Part shown: positions 24,444 through 31,848 of the stretch, one piece after another
How positions within the stretch are numbered: the stretch's first letter is position 1
How the letters are laid out: each line of letters starts with the position of its first letter
Origin: Lentisphaeria bacterium
GTDB taxonomy: Bacteria; Verrucomicrobiota; Lentisphaeria; Victivallales; Victivallaceae
Direction of reading: 5' to 3'
Assembly (NCBI GenBank): GCA_018265615.1
Contig: JABLYX010000001.1
Span: forward strand, 62,001-126,000
Length of the DNA stretch: 64,000 bases
The notes under the pieces: model-generated
Databases searched by the model: none
What the model was told of the DNA's origin: nothing
The model's input: the letters and a program-made list of their open reading frames with translations, nothing else
Translations under genes and position numbers: made by a program

Positions 24444-25628
24444 ATGAAAGAAAATGAACACGTGAAGAATGAATCCGGAACGAATGGAATGAACCGCCGC
24501 GATTTTCTGAAATCCGCCGCGATTCTCGGCGCGGCTCTGAGTTTGCCGCCCGTAATCGGCGGTTGTGCGGCGAAACTGACCAATACTGGCACCGCCGCGG
24601 CAGCCGGCAAACCGGGAGTGTCCAAACTGCCGATTCGCACACTCGGGACAGGGAAAGCGGCATTCGAGGTTTCCGCGTTGGGCTTCGGCGTGATGGGTAT
24701 GACCTACAACCGCAGCGCCCACCCGGACCGGAAACAATGCATCCGTCTGCTTCACGAAGCAGTGGACCGCGGCGTAACCCTTTTCGATACCGCCATCATC
24801 TATGGGCCGCTCAACAATGAGGAACTGGCGGGCGAAGCGTTGTCGCAATTCAAAGATCGGATCAATGTGACCACCAAATTCGGACATGAGGTTATCAACG
24901 GCAAGGGCACAGGCCGCCAGGACAGCCGCCCCGCCACGATCCGCCGCTACTGCGAGGACTCGCTGAAACGCCTGCGCCTTGATGCGCTTCCGATGTTCTA
25001 CCAGCACCGTTTCGACCCGAAAGTCCCGGTCGAAGAGGTTGCCGGAACCATCGGCGAACTGATCAAAGAGGGCAAAGTCCTGCGCTGGGGAATGTGCGAA
25101 GTCAGCGCTGAAACCATCCGCAAGGCACATGCGGTCCAGCCGCTGACCGCCGTTCAGAGCGAATATCATCTGATGCACCGCGATGTGGAACGAAACGGCG
25201 TGCTTGACGTGTGCCGCGAACTCGGCATCGGTTTCGTTCCCTACAGCCCGCTCAACCGCGGTTTTCTCGGCGGCGGCATCAACGAATACACGCAGTTCGA
25301 TCCCGACAACGACAATCGCCAGACGCTCCCGCGTTTCGCTCCGGCGGCGATTCGCGCCAACACCCGGATCGTGAATGCCCTGCAGCAGTTCGGGCGGGTA
25401 CGCGGCATGACTTCAGCGCAGGTCGCGCTGGGCTGGCTGCTGTGGAAAACTCCGTGGATCGTGCCGATTCCCGGAACGACCAAGCTGTCGCATCTGGAGG
25501 AGAATCTGCATACGCTCAGTCTCTCCTGCTCGCCGGACGAGTGGCGGGAGCTTGAACTCGCCGTTGCCGCGATTCCCGTGACCGGCAGCCGTTACAATGC
25601 CGAACAACAGCGGCAGATCGGGCATTAA
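24444..25628 (+). CDS. Tat-exported aldo/keto reductase
   Basis: 394 residues. The ATG at 24444 has AGGGAGA upstream; the signal M-N-R-R-D-F-L-K-S-A-A begins at residue 16 and ends in G-G-C-A, a possible Tat-lipoprotein site. The AKR barrel then matches the protein at 8434: D-T-A-I-I-Y-G-P, T-T-K-F-G-H, F-Y-Q-H-R and I-P-G-T-T-K-L-S-H-L-E-E-N. Catalytic Asp, Tyr, Lys and His are present. Tat export would carry the folded protein with NADP(H) bound. An operon 3 member, 15 bp after the amidohydrolase. Confidence 0.9.
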   Translation: MKENEHVKNESGTNGMNRRDFLKSAAILGAALSLPPVIGGCAAKLTNTGTAAAAGKPGVSKLPIRTLGTGKAAFEVSALGFGVMGMTYNRSAHPDRKQCIRLLHEAVDRGVTLFDTAIIYGPLNNEELAGEALSQFKDRINVTTKFGHEVINGKGTGRQDSRPATIRRYCEDSLKRLRLDALPMFYQHRFDPKVPVEEVAGTIGELIKEGKVLRWGMCEVSAETIRKAHAVQPLTAVQSEYHLMHRDVERNGVLDVCRELGIGFVPYSPLNRGFLGGGINEYTQFDPDNDNRQTLPRFAPAAIRANTRIVNALQQFGRVRGMTSAQVALGWLLWKTPWIVPIPGTTKLSHLEENLHTLSLSCSPDEWRELELAVAAIPVTGSRYNAEQQRQIGH

Positions 25629-25664
25629 TTGCAATTGGAAAATTCAACGGGAAGGGAAAATATC

Positions 25665-26420
25665 ATGAACGAATATTTTCGAGGAAAGGTCGCATTGATC
25701 ACCGGTTCCGCAATGGGGATCGGGCTCGCCTGCGCCGAAGCCTTCGCCAAGTCCGGAGCCGTCACTGTAATGGCGGACATCAGAAAGCCGACGGAACAAG
25801 CCGGGAAATTGATCGCCGAAGGATATCGGGCGGTCGCATATGCGTGCGATGTATCCGATGTCAATGCCGTCAAAACGATGATTGAATGGATTGCTGCAAA
25901 ATATGGCCGCCTTGATGCAGCATTGAACAATGCCGGAATCCAGACTCCGCAGCGTCCGATGGCGGAGATCACCGATGAAGAGTTTGAACGGACTGTTGCC
26001 GTCGATCTGAAGGGCGTCTGGAATTGCATGCGTTACGAGATTCTTCAGATGCAGAAACAGGGGGGAGGCGCGATCGTGAACACATCCTCACAGGGCGGCG
26101 TGACCGGCTTTCCGGGACAGGCGGCCTACATCGCCTGCAAGCACGCCGTGATCGGTTTGACCCGTACCGCCGCAATCGACTATGCGGCTCAAAACATCCG
26201 GATCAACGCCGTCTGTCCAGGCGTGATCCTCACCCCGATGGCGCAGGAGCTGATGAGTCGTAATCCCGCCCTGGAAAAAGAGTTGATTCGCGACATTCCC
26301 GCCGGCCGCCTCGGCAGGCCGGAAGAGATCGCCAATGCCGTACTCTGGCTGTGCAGTCCGCAGGCGAGCTTCGTCGACGGGCACGCATTGCTGGTGGACG
26401 GCGCATTTTCCATTCACTGA
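25665..26420 (+). CDS. short-chain dehydrogenase/reductase
   Basis: 251 residues from the ATG at 25665 with GGGAAGGG upstream; a TTG start at 25629 is unlikely. Classical SDR motifs: T-G-S-A-M-G-I-G (cofactor), N-N-A-G, S-S-Q-G (catalytic Ser), Y-I-A-C-K (Tyr and Lys) and P-G-V-I-L-T-P. There is no signal peptide, so it is cytoplasmic. It lies between two Tat-signal AKRs, suggesting one alcohol/ketone conversion handled on both sides of the membrane (inference). Confidence 0.93.
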   Translation: MNEYFRGKVALITGSAMGIGLACAEAFAKSGAVTVMADIRKPTEQAGKLIAEGYRAVAYACDVSDVNAVKTMIEWIAAKYGRLDAALNNAGIQTPQRPMAEITDEEFERTVAVDLKGVWNCMRYEILQMQKQGGGAIVNTSSQGGVTGFPGQAAYIACKHAVIGLTRTAAIDYAAQNIRINAVCPGVILTPMAQELMSRNPALEKELIRDIPAGRLGRPEEIANAVLWLCSPQASFVDGHALLVDGAFSIH

Positions 26421-26431
26421 GAGGTGATAAA

Positions 26432-27718
26432 ATGAACCGACGTGATTTCCTGAAATCGGCGGCGCTGGTGACCGCCGCCGGAGCGATGTTCGGCAAAGGC
26501 TCCGTGCTGAAGGCGGCGGAAGCCCCGGCGGGCAAACCGGCGGGACCGGTATTGAACTTCAATCCGCAAATGCAGTACCGCCCGATGGGGCGCACCGGCG
26601 TCAACGTCTCCGCGCTCGGCTTCGGCCTGCTGCGGCTGCCGATGCTCGCAGACGGCAAGACCGTGGATATGGAACAAAGCGTCGCCATGGTCCGTCGCGC
26701 CATCGAGGGCGGTGTGAACTACATCGACACCGGCCGGGTCTATCTCGGCGGGCAGAGCGAAGCGGTCGCCGGAATGGCGCTCAAGGGCGACTGGCGCGAC
26801 CGGGTCTACGTGACTTCCAAGTCGCCGTGGTGGATCATGGAGCGCCCGGAGGATTTCGGGAAGTTCTTCGATGAATCCCGCCGGGCGATCGGAACCGACG
26901 CGATCGACTTCTACCACATCCATATGATCATGCACCGGGGCTGGAAGGAGAAGGTGATCCCGTTCAAACTGATCGACAGGATCATGAAGCTCAGGGAGCA
27001 GGGAAAGATCCGTTTCGCGGGCTTTTCGTTTCACGACCGGCTTGGGCTGTTCAAAGAGGTGGTTGAATCTGCGCCCTGGGATTTCTGCCTGATCCAGCAC
27101 AACTACCTCGACTACGAGTATGAAGCCGGCTGCCTCGGCCCGAAGTATGCCGCCGCCAACGGCATGGGACTCGCCGTGATGAAACCGGTCCGTACCGGAT
27201 TCCTCGCGAATTTGCCGCCTGCCATGCGCGAGGCGCTGCGTTCGACCGGCGTGGAGAAGCCCGACGTGGAGTGGGCGCTCGACTATCTGTGGGATATCCC
27301 CGAAGTCAGCGTGGCGGTCAGCGGCATGGGCTCGATGGCGGATGTCGAAGCGAATCTCCGCTACGCCTCCAGGGCAAAGCCGAACATGCTCACGCCCGCC
27401 GAACGCAAGGCGCTCGGCGCCGCGATCAAGGCGTTCCGGCAGGCCCCCGGACACATCGACTGCACCGGCTGCTACCAGTGCATCCCGTGCCCGCACAATG
27501 TCGCGATCGGCTACATCTTTGCCTATGTCTACAACAACTATCTGCTGCACAAAAATAAGAAGAAGGCGCTGTTCGACTACACGGTCTCCATGTCGCCGAT
27601 CCAGCGCGGCGCGCCCGCGTCGGCGTGCGTGAACTGCGGCGCCTGCCTCGCAAAATGTCCGCAGAAGCTCAACATCCCGGAGCTGCTGAAACGGGTCAAA
27701 AACGATCTTGAAGCCTGA
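26432..27718 (+). CDS. Tat-exported aldo/keto reductase with C-terminal ferredoxin domain
   Basis: 428 residues. GAGGTG precedes the ATG at 26432. The Tat signal M-N-R-R-D-F-L-K-S-A-A-L-V-T-A-A-G is followed by a YdhE-like AKR barrel (about 50-330). The C-terminus has a partial cluster motif C-T-G-C-Y-Q-C-I-P-C-P and a full C-V-N-C-G-A-C-L-A-K-C-P, expected to bind one or two 4Fe-4S clusters. In this AKR group (DUF362/4Fe-4S AKRs) the barrel is linked to electron transfer. Fe-S loading explains the need for Tat. It ends operon 3. Confidence 0.92.
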   Translation: MNRRDFLKSAALVTAAGAMFGKGSVLKAAEAPAGKPAGPVLNFNPQMQYRPMGRTGVNVSALGFGLLRLPMLADGKTVDMEQSVAMVRRAIEGGVNYIDTGRVYLGGQSEAVAGMALKGDWRDRVYVTSKSPWWIMERPEDFGKFFDESRRAIGTDAIDFYHIHMIMHRGWKEKVIPFKLIDRIMKLREQGKIRFAGFSFHDRLGLFKEVVESAPWDFCLIQHNYLDYEYEAGCLGPKYAAANGMGLAVMKPVRTGFLANLPPAMREALRSTGVEKPDVEWALDYLWDIPEVSVAVSGMGSMADVEANLRYASRAKPNMLTPAERKALGAAIKAFRQAPGHIDCTGCYQCIPCPHNVAIGYIFAYVYNNYLLHKNKKKALFDYTVSMSPIQRGAPASACVNCGACLAKCPQKLNIPELLKRVKNDLEA

Positions 27719-27855
27719 ATAAACAAAGAGGAATCGCCGCATCTCCTCCGGCTTCGCGTGTAACGGATTCTGCGGAAGGCTTGAATTTGAAAAACAGCCC
27801 GGCGTCGGCCTCCGCCAATGGTCTTCTCTGGGCCGTACGGCAATGATGTCTGCCG

Positions 27856-30003
27856 TCAGCGTGTCAGATGGTACGCCATGACGCCTCCAGAAAAGAGATG
27901 GGTGTCAGCTCTGAACCGGTAGACCCCTTCAACGAGCGAACCCTCGACTCTGCCGCAGGGGGCGCCGTCACAGTTGAGGGCGGTGACGGTGCAGGGGCGG
28001 TCCGAGAGGAATTCCACGGTCGCGCTTCCCCTGCGGATCAGGAGCGGCAGGTTGCCGCGGTAACGGACGAGCCGTTTGCCGGCGTCTTCGAACTGCAGCC
28101 CCGTGCTTGCGACATCCGTCAATTGAAGCAGCAGGACGGAACCGCTGCGGACGAGTTCTCTGCCGTCGAGCGAGATGGCCGCGACGGTCTGGAACCCCTC
28201 CGCATCCCGGAGGCGCAGGGTTTTCGCGGCGAGATCACCGGATTTCAGCGTGATTGACTCCGTGCGCGGCGATGTGACCGTGAACGTGTTCGCCTTTCCG
28301 TCAAGCCGGAGCTGCCCGGTTGCGCTGACGGCGAGTCTGTCGTTGTTCGCCTGTTCCCAGAGACGGGCGATTTTCTTATCCGTCAGCCGTTCCGGCCGGA
28401 CCGCGTCTTTCGGGGAAAGGCGGAGGAGTGAGGGAAGGGAGCCGCTGCTTCCCTCCGGCAGGGAGCCGACCGCGGTGATCAGCCCGAGATTTTTGAACGC
28501 AACCGGAAAGCCGGTGATCAGGTTTTGCTCGAAGCTGTTTCGCGGCACGGTGTAAGAACAGGTGACGGTGGCGGATTCGACGTCGCCGCGACGGAACATG
28601 GCGATCGCAATGCGGTCCGAAAGCTGCGCCATCGGGTCGTTGACGGCGTTGAAGCCGTAGGCGCTGACGACCCGCGCGATGTCGTCGGCACTGTGGCTCC
28701 AGGCGAACCGGTAGAGGGCGGCCCAGTTCTGGAGCGCGGCGTATCCGCCGATCAGCGGTCCGCCTTCCGCGCGGTAGACATTCGGGTTGCAGTAATTGAA
28801 TTCCGTCACGATGAACGGCTTGCCCGGCAGGCGCGTCGGCGCGAGGTCGCGCGGGACGGTCGCCATGCGCCCGATGGCGGAGGCCTGAGTGTAACCGAAG
28901 GGCAGGCTCCACCGCTTTTCCGGGAATTCGGGATGATCGAAATAGGCGTGATTATCCACGATGTCGAACCGTTCCCGCTGCAGGGCAAGGGGAATCTCGC
29001 GCCCGCAGTTCAGACTGGTGACGAGCGCTTTCACCTTGAGCTCATTCTTGACGAAGGCGATCTGTTCGGCCAGGACCGCATCCTGAAGATCGTGCAGGAA
29101 GCGCCGGAATACCGGATTGCCGTTCGATGTGTCAGACTCCGGCAGATTCCGTTCCGCGCAATGCTTCCGGAATGCCGCGCGATAGAGGTCGGCGACGGCT
29201 TTGTCCTGATTCCAGTAAAGCGTCAGGGGTTCCTCGTTGACGAGGTTGACGCAGTAGAGCGCCGGTTCCTCCGCCCAGGTGAGCCCGGTGTAGGGGTTCC
29301 TGTGCGACATCCACCGTCTGGCGAACGCCTTCCAATTCTCCATCGCCGCGCGGCTGAGGGGGAGCAGGTGCTTCATCAGCGGCTGGGTGTAAAGATCGCA
29401 CTCCGGAATGTTGTCGCCGGGTTTGAACTTGCGGTTCGTGTAGAGGTCGGTTGTGACGTAGATCCCTTTTTCCTTCATCCGGAACAGCAGGTAGTCGAGC
29501 TTGGCGAGCTGTCCCTCGTTCAGCGTGACGGAGTCGGGCGCATCCGGATCGGTCAAAAGCGTGTCGTGATGGTGGAGCCGGACCGTGTTGTAGCCGCAGT
29601 AGATGAAATACTCCGCAAGCTCATCGGCCTGCTCCCGGGTCAGGTAGTTGGCGGTGAAGCAGAGATTCGCGCCGTAGAGCCGGATCCGCCTGTCCGGGGC
29701 GTTTTCAAATGTCAGGTTCCCATCCGGAGCGGCCTTGATGAAACCGTATTTGCCGGCGGGTGCATCGGCGAGGAACGAGAAGTCCAACGGGCTTCCCGGT
29801 ATGCGTTTGCGCTGATAGGCGAGGGGCTTCCACTGGCTGTCCTCGCGGATTGTCGCCGATCCGTCGCCGGGCTGCCGCAGATCGTTGGCGAATCCGGCGC
29901 CGGCGGTGGGGGCGAGGCCGACCGTGTGGACCGTCGGAGGCAGTTCCGCCGCTGCCAGGGAGAGGGCGGTCGCGGAACACAACAGGAAATTGCGCAGGTG
30001 CAT
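27856..30003 (-). CDS. secreted clan GH-A glycoside hydrolase
   Basis: 715 residues. The ATG at 30003 follows GGAG and starts a signal peptide (M-H-L-R-N-F-L-L-C-S-A-T-A-L-S-L-A-A-A). F-E-N-A-P-D-R-R-I-R-L-Y-G-A-N-L-C-F-T-A-N-Y opens a GH5-like TIM barrel; the acid/base Glu is in C-V-N-L-V-N-E-E-P and the nucleophile in F-I-V-T-E-F-N-Y-C-N-P-N. A beta-sandwich C-terminal region follows. It is a paralogue of the catalytic part of the protein at 38150. The GH family number is uncertain. It is the last gene of the 34.2-27.9 kb operon, 16 bp after the pseudopilin. Confidence 0.88.
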   Translation of the reverse strand: MHLRNFLLCSATALSLAAAELPPTVHTVGLAPTAGAGFANDLRQPGDGSATIREDSQWKPLAYQRKRIPGSPLDFSFLADAPAGKYGFIKAAPDGNLTFENAPDRRIRLYGANLCFTANYLTREQADELAEYFIYCGYNTVRLHHHDTLLTDPDAPDSVTLNEGQLAKLDYLLFRMKEKGIYVTTDLYTNRKFKPGDNIPECDLYTQPLMKHLLPLSRAAMENWKAFARRWMSHRNPYTGLTWAEEPALYCVNLVNEEPLTLYWNQDKAVADLYRAAFRKHCAERNLPESDTSNGNPVFRRFLHDLQDAVLAEQIAFVKNELKVKALVTSLNCGREIPLALQRERFDIVDNHAYFDHPEFPEKRWSLPFGYTQASAIGRMATVPRDLAPTRLPGKPFIVTEFNYCNPNVYRAEGGPLIGGYAALQNWAALYRFAWSHSADDIARVVSAYGFNAVNDPMAQLSDRIAIAMFRRGDVESATVTCSYTVPRNSFEQNLITGFPVAFKNLGLITAVGSLPEGSSGSLPSLLRLSPKDAVRPERLTDKKIARLWEQANNDRLAVSATGQLRLDGKANTFTVTSPRTESITLKSGDLAAKTLRLRDAEGFQTVAAISLDGRELVRSGSVLLLQLTDVASTGLQFEDAGKRLVRYRGNLPLLIRRGSATVEFLSDRPCTVTALNCDGAPCGRVEGSLVEGVYRFRADTHLFSGGVMAYHLTR

Positions 30004-30019
30004 CGGGGTACTCCGTTTC

Positions 30020-30877
30020 TCAATAGCTGGAGGATAATTGAGCCGGATAGAGCGGCACGCCGGAAACCGTGAGAAACTGGCGGACGTTTGCGGGGCCCCG
30101 CCAGAAATTTTCCCTGCCGCTCCGGGCATGGCCGTCCATGAACGAAATATTCGCCCGGTTCCCGTGCATCAGCACGATCCCTGTTTCATTGACGACATTA
30201 TGCGTGGAGAATCGCCATGACATCCGCCCGAAATCCGCATTGGAACTTGTGAATCCGCTGTCCGCGTTCAGGATCGTCCCGGAGGGCTGCTTCATTTTTA
30301 CGAGCGAATAGAAGCGTGCCCCGCCGGTTTCAACGACGAACTCCCCGAGCGCGATTTTCTTTTGGGAGGGATCCTTGGCATACCAGTCGTAGTCGGCAAG
30401 ATAATCGGCTATCCCGTAGACCCGGAACTGCAGCTGTCCGGCCGTCTTCGCGGGGGGCGTCAGGGACATGCCGGGACAGAGCAGAACCTTCGAGTATTTT
30501 CCGGCCGTCCCGGCAATTGTGATTTCAGTACCGGGGAGGTATTGGTGATTCAGCAGGATTCCGGCATAGGACGAGCCTGCACTGTCATTGGAGCGGTAAA
30601 CCACGAAATCCCGGTTGTCGCCGGCATAGCTGAGGTTCGCCATGGCGACCTGTTTCAGGTTGTTGACGCAGCTTCCCGCGCGCGCCATCTCACGGGAGCG
30701 GTTCAGCGCCGGGAGCAGCATGGCGGCAAGGATGGTGATGATCGCAATCACGACAAGGAGCTCGATCAATGTAAATCGGCGACATTCCGTACCGTTTCCG
30801 GCGGGAGCCGTGAAAGCAGCATTCGTTCGAGTGTGCCTTGTCTGGAAGCCTGAGGATCGGGAGTTCGCAGGGCTCAT
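30020..30877 (-). CDS. type II secretion-like pseudopilin (DUF1559-like)
   Basis: 285 residues from the ATG at 30877 (AAGGA upstream). Residues around 33-60 hold the prepilin leader R-R-F-T-L-I-E-L-L-V-V-I-A-I-I-T-I-L-A-A-M-L-L-P-A-L-N, unusual in being preceded by a 30-residue polar extension. The tail has the H-x-x-R-A-N-I-S-F-M-D-G-H motif of H-X9-DG proteins. In Lentisphaerota and Planctomycetes such pseudopilins are numerous and sit beside secreted enzymes. It probably takes part in export or surface display of the neighbouring hydrolase (inference). Confidence 0.9.
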   Translation of the reverse strand: MSPANSRSSGFQTRHTRTNAAFTAPAGNGTECRRFTLIELLVVIAIITILAAMLLPALNRSREMARAGSCVNNLKQVAMANLSYAGDNRDFVVYRSNDSAGSSYAGILLNHQYLPGTEITIAGTAGKYSKVLLCPGMSLTPPAKTAGQLQFRVYGIADYLADYDWYAKDPSQKKIALGEFVVETGGARFYSLVKMKQPSGTILNADSGFTSSNADFGRMSWRFSTHNVVNETGIVLMHGNRANISFMDGHARSGRENFWRGPANVRQFLTVSGVPLYPAQLSSSY

Positions 30878-30897
30878 TTTGCTTTTCCTTCTGTTTG

Positions 30898-31848
30898 TCA
30901 ACGGGTTGAAACGAGTGAAAACCATTCCGTGCAGCGGATTTGCGGGAGAATTTCCTCCATCGCACCGGACAGGAACGAACCGGCCCGGTCGGTAAGGCAG
31001 TTTGCCGAAGCCGCCGCGAGCGCCGTACGGAATGCCTCGGCCGGTTCCGACCCCGCCGCCAGACAGGAGGAGAGGACTGCCGATGCCGTATCGCCCGCGC
31101 CCAGCGGATTGACGACGGCAAGCTTCGGATTCGTATAACGGCAGACGCGGATTCTGTCGGAGAAGGTCGCGCTGCCGGCTCCGGCGGTGACGGCGAATTG
31201 CGCGTTCCGCCAGCGCCCGGCGGCGGCGCGATGCGCTTCCCGGAGCTCCGTGCAGCCGGTGATCCGGAGAAACTCCTCTCCGTTGACCTTCAGGATGATG
31301 CGGCCCGGCAGGGCGAGGACCGGAGCGATCCCCCGTACCGCGTCCGCCAGGACGGGGACCCCCGCTTTGACGGCGATTGCGGCGGCGCGTTCATAGAAAG
31401 AGAGGTCGGTGCCGTCGGGCAGACTGCCCGCGATTGCGAACAACGCGGCTTTCGGCATTCTGGCGGAAAGCCGGGACAGAAGCTCCTCCGCTTCCGCTTC
31501 CGAAACCTTCCCGGAGGGCTCGATGAGCTCCGTCATGCTTTTGTCCGCCCGGTTCAGGCAGGTGATGCAGCAGCGGGTCTCCGCCGCGGTCTCAACCGTT
31601 TCGTGACGGATCCCCTCCGCATCCATGGCCCTGCGGAGCCGCTCCCCGTTGAGTCCGCCGGCGAATTGGAACAACAGCGCCTCCGCCTTGCCGAAGCAGG
31701 CCGCCGCCCGGCAGAAATTGACCCCTTTCCCGCCCGGGTAGGAGTCACGCCGTTCGGCCCGGTTGACCGCGCCGGGATGAAGTCCGGCGAAAAACAGGCT
31801 CTTCTGCCATGCCGGGTTGGCGCCCAGGACCAAGATGAGCGGTTTCAC
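30898..31848 (-). CDS. PfkB-family sugar (phosphate) kinase
   Basis: 316 residues. The start is GTG at 31848, 6-7 bases after GGAGG and overlapping the stop of the upstream fusion gene by 4 bp (GTGA); the open frame upstream is not used. PfkB motifs: G-G-K-G-V-N-F-C-R-A-A (substrate) and N-P-L-G-A-G-D-T-A-S-A (catalytic Asp with anion hole). N-P-A-W-Q-K and the layout match 1-phosphofructokinase/tagatose-6-phosphate kinase more than ribokinase. It is coupled to a dehydrogenase resembling sorbose-1-phosphate reductase, so a ketose-phosphate route is plausible. Confidence 0.88.
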   Translation of the reverse strand: MKPLILVLGANPAWQKSLFFAGLHPGAVNRAERRDSYPGGKGVNFCRAAACFGKAEALLFQFAGGLNGERLRRAMDAEGIRHETVETAAETRCCITCLNRADKSMTELIEPSGKVSEAEAEELLSRLSARMPKAALFAIAGSLPDGTDLSFYERAAAIAVKAGVPVLADAVRGIAPVLALPGRIILKVNGEEFLRITGCTELREAHRAAAGRWRNAQFAVTAGAGSATFSDRIRVCRYTNPKLAVVNPLGAGDTASAVLSSCLAAGSEPAEAFRTALAAASANCLTDRAGSFLSGAMEEILPQIRCTEWFSLVSTR

